5,863 nt of DNA from Nitrososphaeraceae archaeon. Lineage in GTDB: Archaea > Thermoproteota > Nitrososphaeria > Nitrososphaerales > Nitrosopumilaceae. The stretch lies in contig JAICHE010000082.1 in the NCBI GenBank assembly GCA_025922755.1, positions 1 through 5,863 on the forward strand, given 5' to 3'. Shown piece by piece: positions 1 through 4,957 of this stretch. Both the position numbers and the translations under genes were made by a program. Each line of letters starts with the position of its first letter. The first letter of the stretch is position 1. Under the pieces are notes generated by a model, which worked only from the letters and a program-made list of their open reading frames with translations, made no database searches and had not been told where the DNA came from.

Positions 1-81
1 AAAGAAGGATCATATGTTATTGGATGCCTTCTACCAGGTCATTTTGATGCTGGTATGAAAGGAACTCTTGAAATAAATTGA
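1..81 (+). CDS. C-terminal fragment of a cupredoxin (plastocyanin/azurin-like blue copper protein)
   Basis: Only the last 26 residues are in the window; the gene starts to the left. They carry the classic type-1 copper loop: Cys9, Pro12-Gly13-His14 and Met19 (numbered in the fragment), spaced C-x4-H-x4-M, followed by the usual closing strand GTLEIN. In the cupredoxin family these Cys, His and Met residues, with a second His further upstream (not visible here), bind one copper and carry out one-electron transfer. In ammonia-oxidising archaea many such proteins sit outside the membrane and are thought to replace cytochromes as electron carriers; that role is inferred here. The gene ends with adjacent TGA and TAA stops. 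Whether it has a signal peptide, membrane anchor or further domains cannot be seen. Confidence 0.9.
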   Translation, partial: KEGSYVIGCLLPGHFDAGMKGTLEIN

Positions 82-109
82 TAAACAAACTCTATGACTT
101 TCTAAACTA

Positions 110-130
110 GGATAATTCCTAAAATTATTC
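110..130. terminator. possible hairpin between convergent genes
   Basis: An 8-bp stem with one G-T pair (arms 110-117 and 123-130, loop CCTAA) lies between the end of the cupredoxin gene and the end of the minus-strand pseudogene. A short T-run follows at 144-148 on the plus strand. It could help end transcription from the left. Archaeal termination depends mostly on T-runs, so the hairpin itself may be incidental. Confidence 0.3.
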
Positions 131-147
131 TCCAACCTATCTGTTTT

Positions 148-350
148 TCATTTAAGCTTCGATTTTGTTTCTACCTCTTTAGGATCAAAATCTTTTGAAA
201 TTATTTCTTCTTTTGAGGATTGACGTAGATTTGATAGATATAGTACCATGCATCCATGTTGATACTCTCCAAATGTTCTTGGATTACCTTACCTTCCAAG
301 ATTACATCATCATTTCCAAGATCTGATGGTTTTTGAACTACTTGAGCCAT
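148..350 (-). pseudogene. small cytosolic protein gene, frameshifted by a 5-bp tandem duplication
   Basis: Reading from ATG at 350, the first 20 codons (MAQVVQKPSDLGNDDVILEG) are followed by GGTAA twice in tandem. Read as it stands, the frame closes at 201 after 49 residues. Removing one copy gives a continuous 65-residue product ending at TGA 148-150, with the charged tail SKEEIISKDFDPKEVETKSK before the last two residues. Codon use favours the restored frame: after the duplication 7 of its 45 codons end in G or C, as in an AT-rich genome, against 15 of 29 in the frame that is open now. There is no signal peptide or membrane segment, and I do not recognise the family. A stop codon lies just upstream in frame, so this ATG is the first available start. 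It may be a true pseudogene, a strain-specific mutation or a sequencing error; the 49-aa product could still be made. Confidence 0.65.
284..293. repeat. 5-bp tandem duplication (TTACC x2; GGTAA on the minus strand)
   Basis: Two adjacent copies, 284-288 and 289-293. This is the exact spot where the coding signal on the minus strand changes frame. A 5-base insertion shifts the frame, which explains the early stop at 201. Confidence 0.8.
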
Positions 351-426
351 AGATTAACTATTGATAAAATATGATATTACTTAGATTATCAAGTATTGAT
401 AAAAAATTAAGAGTATAGCTAACCAA

Positions 427-436
427 CTTTTATGAG
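427..436 (+). promoter_or_regulatory. TATA-like box for the DUF1059-like gene
   Basis: The CTTTTATGA segment is centred about 27 bases before ATG 459, the distance expected for a leaderless archaeal transcript. The match is loose and the region is AT-rich. Confidence 0.35.
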
Positions 437-458
437 TAATTTTGCAGTATAGACAGTG

Positions 459-743
459 ATGTCTCAAATGGAGTTTCTCCATGTTCTCAGAGAGCAAAAA
501 CATCGGCACCAAAGCCAAGATCCTAGAGAGAACTTTCCTCAACTAGAATGCAAGAGATATGGTTTTGAATGCGAGTTTGTGGCAAATGGAAGAATTGAGA
601 ATATAATCAAGGATTTTAGAAAACATACACTTCAAGAACACTATATCGATTATCCAGAAGGAGTAATTATGAAGTTTATTTCACGCAAATATGGAAAAGT
701 CTACAATCCGCCACCAGAAACCTCAGAGAGCTCAATCTCATAA
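459..743 (+). CDS. DUF1059-like small zinc-binding protein
   Basis: A 94-residue cytosolic protein. The core at residues 31-61 has two Cys and two His in a C-x6-C-x17-H-x4-H pattern (Cys31, Cys38, His56, His61) around the GFECEF segment. This resembles the DUF1059 family of small archaeal and bacterial proteins, whose function is not known; the Cys/His set suggests one structural zinc. The N-terminus is rich in charged and Gln/His residues and the C-terminus ends in a Pro/Ser-rich tail. ATG 459 is preferred because a TATA-like box lies about 27 bases upstream; an in-frame GTG sits directly before it (456) and another ATG at 468. The last 43 bases overlap the end of the minus-strand VOC gene, so the tail is coded opposite that enzyme's C-terminus. 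Confidence 0.8.
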   Translation: MSQMEFLHVLREQKHRHQSQDPRENFPQLECKRYGFECEFVANGRIENIIKDFRKHTLQEHYIDYPEGVIMKFISRKYGKVYNPPPETSESSIS

Positions 744-1105
744 CCTGAAGGATCCACAATATACACAGAACGAGATTTTTCCCAGTCGACCTCGCCCCCA
801 TAAAGAATCTTCACTCCTAATTCCTTACAATTTGCAATTACTTTAGAGAAATTATCAACATGAAAACCAAAGTGGGCAATTCCACCTTCCGGTTTCATGT
901 CGGGTACTTCATACAGACACAGTTTGATGGAATCATTTCCGATAATTTTGGATGGAGCTTCTGCCTTGTTTGGATTTTCATCCTGTTTTACCTCAAAGCC
1001 AAACAAATTAGAATAAAATGAAACAGATTCTGTTAAATCCTTGACTTTCATGTTAATGTGATCTATTGATGTTGCAGAAAGTTTGGTCAATGGAGTCATT
1101 GTCAT
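701..1105 (-). CDS. VOC-superfamily (glyoxalase/dioxygenase-fold) protein
   Basis: A 134-residue soluble protein with the two beta-alpha-beta-beta-beta halves of the vicinal oxygen chelate fold. The first half opens with the DHINMKV strand and the FYSNLFGFEV signature (residues 15-39); the second opens with HFGFHVDN (78-85) and closes with VDPSGYEIELSEV (117-129). The probable metal ligands are His16, Glu66, His78 and Glu125, all present, so a metal-dependent enzyme is likely. VOC members include glyoxalase I, methylmalonyl-CoA epimerase, ring-cleaving dioxygenases and fosfomycin-resistance enzymes, and the sequence alone does not decide between them. An epimerase would suit the thaumarchaeal carbon-fixation cycle, but I see no specific sign of it. 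ATG 1105 and ATG 1099 are both possible starts. The gene converges on and overlaps the DUF1059-like gene by 43 bases. Confidence 0.88.
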   Translation of the reverse strand: MTMTPLTKLSATSIDHINMKVKDLTESVSFYSNLFGFEVKQDENPNKAEAPSKIIGNDSIKLCLYEVPDMKPEGGIAHFGFHVDNFSKVIANCKELGVKILYGGEVDWEKSRSVYIVDPSGYEIELSEVSGGGL

Positions 1106-1166
1106 TTAGCAGGAAAAATAGTTTTTGTTAGAAAGTGCGAACCTTCAAAATTGTGCCACAACAACG

Positions 1167-1176
1167 ATTTAAAATA
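1167..1176 (-). promoter_or_regulatory. TATA-like box, possibly for the VOC gene
   Basis: On the minus strand this reads TATTTTAAAT, a good A/T box 62-71 bases before ATG 1105. It would give a leader of roughly 40 bases. An 11-bp inverted repeat TTGTG-C-CACAA (1151-1161) falls between it and the predicted start of transcription. Confidence 0.35.
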
Positions 1177-1293
1177 TTTCTGCTTATTCCTGCCTGAATT
1201 TTTTTGAAAAATTCTTGTATTTTTGATTTATCTTTTTACGGTTTTTTGTGTGTTGTATTGAAATGCTGGTGTGTGTTTTCTGGAAGGATTGTC

Positions 1294-1389
1294 TTACCAC
1301 CATGGGTTTTCATGACAGTCGCATACACAACCAGAATCACATTTCATGCATTTACAATCCTCACATAATTTATCTCTTAAGTGATTCAT
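1294..1389 (-). CDS. 31-residue Cys-rich miniprotein, probable metal binder
   Basis: A short minus-strand ORF, ATG 1389 to TAA 1294, has seven Cys in its 31 residues: Cys9, 12, 14, 17, 21, 23 and 25, with His26 next to the last. The spacing C-x2-C-x-C-x2-C-x3-C-x-C-x-C-H resembles metallothioneins or a compact zinc or iron-sulfur binding peptide, and it ends with NPWW. Such dense, ordered Cys codons are unlikely by chance, and most codons end in A or T as in the neighbours. A TTTAAA box (1419-1424) is centred 32 bases before ATG 1389, which suits a nearly leaderless transcript; an in-frame ATG at 1419 would give 41 residues. There is no signal peptide. I do not recognise a named family; a role in metal storage, buffering or regulation is inference only. 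Confidence 0.68.
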   Translation of the reverse strand: MNHLRDKLCEDCKCMKCDSGCVCDCHENPWW

Positions 1390-1539
1390 CTTTACTGGAA
1401 TATTTGCACAAATTATCATTTAAAGGACTCGAGTTTTGAAAAAGTAATAATTACATCAACATGCCGATTTTTTTATTCAAAAAACCTCCAAGGTAACCTG
1501 ACTTTAAAAATAAAATCAACTCAAGTTTTGTACCATCTT

Positions 1540-1551
1540 TTGATCGATCAA
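1540..1551. promoter_or_regulatory. perfect 12-bp palindrome upstream of the 1594 gene
   Basis: TTGATCGATCAA is a perfect palindrome centred about 48 bases before ATG 1594. The 1390-1593 spacer contains no other clear element apart from an A/T stretch at 1503-1516 that could act as a distant TATA box. It could be an operator, but a palindrome this short can arise by chance. Confidence 0.25.
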
Positions 1552-1593
1552 TTAGACTCGATTGCTTAACTTCAAATTCGAAGACCTAAAAAA

Positions 1594-2490
1594 ATGAAAT
1601 TTCATTTAACTATTCTTGTAATTGGACTTTTACTAGGAGTCATCTTTGGGGTTCAGGATTCGTTTGCTGAACAGTTTATTGAGGCCAATTCTAAGTCTTT
1701 GAGCTACTCTGTGTATCAAAATCCTGTCATATTGGGTACCATTACCGATGAACTCGGTGAACCACTTTCAAAAGTCTATGTTTATTCATATTTTTCATCA
1801 GAAAAGGCAGAAGATATGACTGATGAAAATGGAAAATTTTTCTTACGTTCAAGTGAAAAATACCCTCCAGGTGAGTTTTCTGTGGAGGTTTATGCAAGAT
1901 CTGGATCCTCTCTGAGCAGAAACGTAGTTTCATTTATGGTTCAAGAACCAATGCCCCCAGAGTCTAAAATTACTCCTCAACTAACAAAAGCCAAAGGAGG
2001 GTTATCTATTCACGAGATGATGGAACAAGTTAGATCTTACAATCTAGAAAAACAAAAAATTTCCATCCAAAACCAAGAGAACACAACACAATCTTTGAAG
2101 CCACAACGACAGTTGGCTCAGAATTCATTAACCGCAGACATTGAGGAAAACAGTAGAGAGGTGCAAATAGAGAAAAATAAAAACTCATTTGCAAATTTCG
2201 TAAAAACTATTGATTTGCTAATGCACGGAATATTTTGGGATCAGTTTGATTTTACCCAGAAAATTTCAGATGAAGCATATGAGGCAAAAACTTCCGCCTT
2301 AGAGGAAGGAAAAACATCTTTGGAGGCTACAAAAGTATACCAAAAGACGGCTGCAGTTCCTCAAAAAGATGTGATAAATTACCTTGAGGAGATTAACATC
2401 AAACATGGGTTTGCAAATGCAACTATTCAAGAACAATTTGATGATAAGGGAAAGTTTAACAGAACTCAAACCACAGAAAGCAAAAATTAG
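1594..2490 (+). CDS. exported protein with a carboxypeptidase-regulatory-like domain
   Basis: 298 residues. Residues 1-25 are a Sec signal peptide (KFH, a hydrophobic core of about 16 residues, then cleavage after SFA). Residues about 43-117 fit a CarboxypepD_reg-like, seven-stranded beta-sandwich: an ILGTITDELGEPLSKVYVY opening, a MTDENGKFFL turn, then PPGEFSVEVYA. Such domains are common on extracellular proteins and serve adhesion or spacing. Residues about 118-195 are polar, Gln/Asn-rich and probably flexible. Residues about 197-280 look helical (FVKTIDLLMHGIFWDQFDF and following) and match no family I know. No C-terminal membrane anchor or sorting tail is seen, so the mature protein is probably released or held by partners. 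No ribosome binding site precedes ATG 1594. It converges on the small zinc-finger operon, 43 bases away. Confidence 0.82.
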   Translation: MKFHLTILVIGLLLGVIFGVQDSFAEQFIEANSKSLSYSVYQNPVILGTITDELGEPLSKVYVYSYFSSEKAEDMTDENGKFFLRSSEKYPPGEFSVEVYARSGSSLSRNVVSFMVQEPMPPESKITPQLTKAKGGLSIHEMMEQVRSYNLEKQKISIQNQENTTQSLKPQRQLAQNSLTADIEENSREVQIEKNKNSFANFVKTIDLLMHGIFWDQFDFTQKISDEAYEAKTSALEEGKTSLEATKVYQKTAAVPQKDVINYLEEINIKHGFANATIQEQFDDKGKFNRTQTTESKN

Positions 2491-2533
2491 AATTTTCATT
2501 CATTAACAACTTTATCCTGTTGAGGTTTGGAAT

Positions 2534-2722
2534 CTAAGTATTGATGAATACTTTAGAGTTTGATATTGTAATCATCTCTATCATATTAATCGGCATATTT
2601 TCTTTTTTAGAAATTTCCAGCATTTCTGCATGATGTTCTTCTTTCAGATGAATTAGAAATTCTTTTTCTTCAATACCATTACGCTTGTAACTACAAGAAG
2701 AAAAAACACAATTGAAATTCAC
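2534..2722 (-). CDS. 62-residue C2H2 zinc-finger protein
   Basis: A single classical-looking finger at residues 5-30: Cys5-x4-Cys10-x14-His25-x4-His30, with a further His31. It is followed by a helical segment (EMLEISKKENM) and a conserved-looking tail ending VFINT. The Cys/His set should bind one zinc. In archaea such single-finger proteins are mostly uncharacterised and could bind nucleic acid or protein. It starts with GTG at 2722, supported by a GGAG Shine-Dalgarno sequence four bases upstream and by the lack of an in-frame ATG. It lies 25 bases after the 83-aa gene on the same strand, so the two are probably one operon. A 7-bp inverted repeat overlaps its stop codon. Confidence 0.8.
   Translation of the reverse strand: MNFNCVFSSCSYKRNGIEEKEFLIHLKEEHHAEMLEISKKENMPINMIEMITISNSKVFINT
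2536..2553. terminator. hairpin at the 3' end of the zinc-finger operon
   Basis: Arms AAGTATT (2536-2542) and AATACTT (2547-2553) pair perfectly around a GATG loop. It spans the last codons and part of the stop of the zinc-finger gene. No long T-run follows on the minus strand, so use as a terminator is uncertain. Confidence 0.25.
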
Positions 2723-2726
2723 AAAT

Positions 2727-2730
2727 CTCC
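2727..2730 (-). promoter_or_regulatory. ribosome binding site of the C2H2 gene
   Basis: GGAG on the minus strand, four bases before GTG 2722. It decides the start, since there is no upstream in-frame ATG and the gene is internal to an operon where a leaderless start is not available. Confidence 0.6.
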
Positions 2731-2747
2731 TAAATCAACGTAGAAAT

Positions 2748-2999
2748 TTAATTATTTTCTTCATCAATATTTTCCATTTTTCCAAAAAAATACATTTTCT
2801 GAATCATCTCTTGTAGGACTTCCTTTTCATTTTCTAAGACTCCTCTAGAAAGCCATAATCTGGATATACAATCAATTTTTTCCTCTTCAGTTAAATCTCC
2901 AATTTTGACTTCTTTGTCTTTGTATGTTATCATGAGATCTTTTGGATTTTCTAAAAATTTTTCCTTGATTTCATCCATTGGATGGTATCTCGTTTTCAC
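2748..2999 (-). CDS. conserved-looking hypothetical protein, 83 aa
   Basis: An 83-residue acidic and lysine-rich cytosolic protein, mostly predicted helical, with no signal peptide or membrane segment. The ordered core runs from about residue 8 (MDEIKEKF) to 73, with a short beta-like section (MITYKDKEVKIGDL, 23-36) before two helices. It has one Cys (Cys44) and a D/E/N-rich C-terminus. I do not recognise the family. The start is GTG 2999, directly after AAGGAG (spacing two bases, unusually short); ATG at codon 8 is an alternative. It is the first gene of a pair with the C2H2 finger protein 25 bases downstream, so the two may act together, for example in regulation; that is inference. Confidence 0.72.
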   Translation of the reverse strand: MKTRYHPMDEIKEKFLENPKDLMITYKDKEVKIGDLTEEEKIDCISRLWLSRGVLENEKEVLQEMIQKMYFFGKMENIDEENN

Positions 3000-3001
3000 A
3001 A

Positions 3002-3036
3002 CTCCTTTTTATTGTGTGGTCAAAGGGATTTAATTT
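3002..3036 (-). promoter_or_regulatory. promoter region of the 83-aa/zinc-finger operon
   Basis: An AAATTAAAT box at 3028-3036 on the minus strand is centred 33 bases before GTG 2999, placing the start of transcription near 3006. AAGGAG (3002-3007) lies just before the GTG, so any leader would be only a few bases and the Shine-Dalgarno sequence may not be fully usable. Confidence 0.45.
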
Positions 3037-3069
3037 TGAAAAAAATAATACAATTTCGAGTTTTTTTAA

Positions 3070-3086
3070 GAAAAATAAAAAAATTA
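3070..3086 (-). terminator. T-rich terminator after the ICH-motif gene
   Basis: On the minus strand the sequence after the stop at 3099 runs into TTTTTTTATTTTTC-type T-tracts (3070-3086), the usual archaeal intrinsic termination signal. It separates this gene from the operon beginning at 2999. Confidence 0.55.
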
Positions 3087-3098
3087 GGCGTGGTTTTC

Positions 3099-3467
3099 CT
3101 AACCAATTGTCAATATTGGTTCAGGGCCGCAGGCCTCAATACTATCTAGATCACCTGGAATGGCAGTTGCATTGATAACCCAATCTCCCATGGTTCCGTT
3201 GTTGTGTCTAGATAATCCATCTTTGTCAAAATGACCTTTTAATTTGCCTTGATTATCTATATCAATTGGCACTGCACCTGCGGTGGAATTATGCCACAAG
3301 TCATCTCCAGTCATATTGAACTCATTCTTTGCTTCAGCAGCATGACAGATTTGGATTTTGTGTTCTCCACCCTCATCTGGTTGTGTAGCCAAAACAGGAC
3401 TAATTACGCCGAGTCCTAATGTGACTGCAAAAACTGCTATTGCTGGAATTGCAATTTTTTTGTTCAT
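3099..3467 (-). CDS. exported ICH-motif protein of unknown function
   Basis: 122 residues. Residues 1-27 are a Sec signal peptide (MNKK, a hydrophobic core, cleavage after VLA). The mature part is small and beta-rich. It has a KIQICHAAE segment (Cys41-His42), further His at 59, 79 and 88 in a GHFDKDGLSRHNNG stretch, and Cys113 near the end. This recalls secreted proteins with a KVTICH...GH..H arrangement seen in bacteria and archaea; that is recalled, not searched. Cys41-Cys113 could form a disulfide, and the His residues may bind metal. Four N-glycosylation sequons (Asn51, 60, 90, 99) suit a surface location. Its promoter carries the same 29-bp inverted repeat as the divergent gene pair to the right, with its centre 53 bases from ATG 3467, so co-regulation with them is likely. 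Confidence 0.82.
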   Translation of the reverse strand: MNKKIAIPAIAVFAVTLGLGVISPVLATQPDEGGEHKIQICHAAEAKNEFNMTGDDLWHNSTAGAVPIDIDNQGKLKGHFDKDGLSRHNNGTMGDWVINATAIPGDLDSIEACGPEPILTIG

Positions 3468-3480
3468 GAAAAACCTACAA

Positions 3481-3496
3481 AATAATTAATAGTTAA
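3481..3496 (-). promoter_or_regulatory. TATA box of the ICH-motif gene
   Basis: The minus strand reads TTAACTATTAATTATT, beginning a few bases after the 29-bp inverted repeat. Its upstream end is centred about 26 bases before ATG 3467, implying little or no leader. The preceding ACATGGTCTTAA is identical to the same position in the 4958 promoter. Confidence 0.6.
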
Positions 3497-3505
3497 GACC
3501 ATGTG

Positions 3506-3534
3506 TGTCACAGTTGTTTCTAACAACTATGACA
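3506..3534. promoter_or_regulatory. operator A: 29-bp inverted repeat shared with 4891-4919
   Basis: TGTCA (3506-3510) and TGACA (3530-3534) flank an inner stem AGTTGTT-TCT-AACAACT (3512-3528). The minus-strand reading matches the second copy as TGTCA-N4-TGTTAGAAACA-N4-TGACA. The centre is 3520, exactly 53 bases from ATG 3467, and the element lies immediately upstream of the TATA box. Two nested half-site pairs suggest a dimeric or tetrameric DNA-binding protein. A position upstream of TATA is more usual for an activator than for a repressor in archaea. Confidence 0.75.
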
Positions 3535-3537
3535 TCA

Positions 3538-3551
3538 TTGTAACATTACAA
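3538..3551. promoter_or_regulatory. 14-bp palindrome next to operator A
   Basis: TTGTAA-CA-TTACAA, perfect arms of 6, starts four bases beyond operator A on the side away from the gene. No counterpart is seen next to the second operator. It may be an auxiliary site or chance in AT-rich DNA. The rest of 3552-3738 contains nothing I can support. Confidence 0.25.
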
Positions 3552-3738
3552 AAAATATTGTATTACTTCAATAAAATATGAATTAGTTTTTGCTAGAGTG
3601 TTAAAAATTGAGAGATTCTAAAATTTAATAACATAATTTATGAGCAAAATTTTTGAATCAATTAATTTGAATTTTTTATTATGCATAACAAATTATCCCT
3701 ATGATGCCAGTGTAAGAACTCCTCGATCATTTGATCAA

Positions 3739-4851
3739 TTATGAGTTGATATTAGAAAATCGTTGTTGAACATTGGTATCTTCAATAATTTTCTGTGCCA
3801 TCTTTTCTTGCTCAAGCATTTTTTCTTTTACTTCATCATTGATTCTTTGGTTTTCCTCTGGAAAAGAATATGCAAAAGTTTCAGGTAATTCTGATTCTAA
3901 AGAAGTTGCATTAAATATATTGTATCCTCTATATTCTTCATACTTTATTAATTTACCAAATTCCGAATGATTTCTAGTCCGTGGCTCTCCTGAATCATGG
4001 AATCTCTCAAACGAATCAATTATCTGTCTAAACGAACCAAAGGTATTTCTCTCGAAAATTCTACCATCCTCTGTTGTCCACAAAACCCCGTACTTTTCTG
4101 TCTGAGTTATTTTGATAGGATCCTCGTTTCTTGCAGGAGATGGGATAATTACGCTTTGCATTGGATTAAGGGATTTTCCTGATAGGTCAATTCCCTCATT
4201 AAGATATGTAATTTGATACCTGTTTTTGTAATCGATTGCTTTGATGGCCATTATATTGTCCTTGAGAGGCTCCAAGAAAGTTACCGATATGCTTGTAGAG
4301 TCACATTCTTTTTCGGCATTATTTGAACGACATTTTACTTTTTCATGCGTGGCAAGAATATTTTCTGCATCAATTACATCTGTTTCCTGAATGGCCCTAA
4401 TTTCTTCAATATCTCCATTGTTGTTGAACCATACTTCTATTCCTAATTCTGCTAAATGTGCATCTCCTACATTAGGAATGCCAAAAAGAAATTCTTGCAC
4501 ATGCAAACCTTTCTCCGAAAACACTGTTGCCTCAAAGACATTTTTCTCTCCAATGTTAATTGACTGCTCAACAAATGGAGTATGGAAATTATCACTAAGA
4601 GAAAATTTTTTGCCATTGAGTTTGAATCCATAGTCTACCTTCTTTATGTTATTTTCATGATCTAACCCAAAGGTCGGTCTTGTGAGAGGTCCTTCTGAAT
4701 CTAACTTGTTTGAATTACTTGATTCACTTGAAACAGGTGTAATAGATTTAGGCAAATTTATTGCAGAATGCCAAGCAAATGAAGTAGGGACAATTGAAAA
4801 TGAAATCACCATTAAAATAACAAAAACAAAAATAATTTCAGAGTTTTTCAT
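3739..4851 (-). CDS. large exported thaumarchaeal-type protein of unknown function
   Basis: 370 residues from ATG 4851. Residues 1-26 are a Sec signal peptide (KNSE, a hydrophobic stretch, cleavage after SFA). After a Ser/Pro/Asn-rich linker (about 33-58), a long globular region runs to about 330. Landmarks are SDNFHTPFVEQ (87-96), VQEFLFGIPNVGDAHLAELG (118-137) and EDGRIFERNTFGSF (261-274), with Cys174 and Cys183 able to form a disulfide. The end (about 333-365) is a charged helix, with no membrane anchor. I recall similar exported proteins, often in several copies, in ammonia-oxidising archaea; no function is known to me. TTG 4869 and ATG 4866 are in frame, but both lie too close to the TATA box (4875-4884); ATG 4851 fits a leaderless start and gives a cleaner signal peptide. 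It is divergent from the 4958 gene and shares its operator. Confidence 0.82.
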   Translation of the reverse strand: MKNSEIIFVFVILMVISFSIVPTSFAWHSAINLPKSITPVSSESSNSNKLDSEGPLTRPTFGLDHENNIKKVDYGFKLNGKKFSLSDNFHTPFVEQSINIGEKNVFEATVFSEKGLHVQEFLFGIPNVGDAHLAELGIEVWFNNNGDIEEIRAIQETDVIDAENILATHEKVKCRSNNAEKECDSTSISVTFLEPLKDNIMAIKAIDYKNRYQITYLNEGIDLSGKSLNPMQSVIIPSPARNEDPIKITQTEKYGVLWTTEDGRIFERNTFGSFRQIIDSFERFHDSGEPRTRNHSEFGKLIKYEEYRGYNIFNATSLESELPETFAYSFPEENQRINDEVKEKMLEQEKMAQKIIEDTNVQQRFSNINS

Positions 4852-4874
4852 TATGGAAAATCCCATCAAATTTT

Positions 4875-4884
4875 GATTTTAATA
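4875..4884 (-). promoter_or_regulatory. TATA box for the 370-aa exported protein
   Basis: TATTAAAATC on the minus strand directly follows the 41-bp palindrome and is centred about 29 bases before ATG 4851. It predicts transcription starting around 4853-4855, which rules against translation from 4866 or 4869. Confidence 0.6.
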
Positions 4885-4925
4885 CATGTTTGTCACAAGT
4901 GTTAGAAACACTCATGACAAACATG
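4885..4925. promoter_or_regulatory. operator B: 41-bp palindrome between divergent genes
   Basis: Perfect 11-bp outer arms (CATGTTTGTCA at 4885-4895, TGACAAACATG at 4915-4925) enclose perfect 6-bp inner arms (AGTGTT at 4898-4903, AACACT at 4907-4912) around AGA, with a 2-base mismatch between the arm pairs. It contains the same TGTCA-N4-TGTTAGAAACA-N4-TGACA element as operator A (here 4891-4919). The centre, 4905, is 54 bases from ATG 4851 and 53 from ATG 4958, so it sits midway between the two genes and directly upstream of both TATA boxes. It probably controls both. Confidence 0.82.
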
Positions 4926-4927
4926 GT

Positions 4928-4941
4928 CTTAATTATAAAAT
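4928..4941 (+). promoter_or_regulatory. TATA box for the EF-hand-like surface protein
   Basis: CTTAATTATAAAAT begins three bases after operator B; its TTAATTAT part is centred about 26 bases before ATG 4958, implying a leaderless transcript. Confidence 0.65.
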
Positions 4942-4957
4942 AATTTTGATCGATTCA

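Noticed and set aside
201..350. The 49-aa open frame as an intact gene
   Set aside because: After the GGTAA duplication its codons end in G or C far more often than in neighbouring genes, and the other frame carries the protein-like tail; a frameshifted gene explains both.
1127..1139. Possible third operator (TTGTTAGAAAGTG)
   Set aside because: It shares only the TGTTAGAAA core; the right half-site and the outer TGTCA/TGACA are missing.
1151..1161. TTGTG-C-CACAA inverted repeat as an operator for the VOC gene
   Set aside because: Only 5-bp arms and a single occurrence; noted with the TATA box, but not supported as a separate feature.
1248..1569. Two plus-strand ORFs (63 and 62 codons) in the 1248-1569 region
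   Set aside because: The first lies opposite the Cys-rich miniprotein, the two overlap each other, and neither has a believable composition, start signal or motif.
3102..3120. ACCAAT...ATTGGT inverted repeat as terminator of the ICH-motif gene
   Set aside because: It lies inside the last codons of the gene; the T-tract downstream explains termination better.
4852..4869. Longer start (TTG 4869 or ATG 4866) for the 370-aa exported protein
   Set aside because: Both lie only about 11-14 bases from the centre of the TATA box, and they add residues in front of a clean signal peptide; ATG 4851 fits the operator geometry.
3773..4876. Several plus-strand ORFs of 61-80 codons opposite the 370-aa gene
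   Set aside because: All are shadows of the minus-strand coding sequence and have no start signals of their own.
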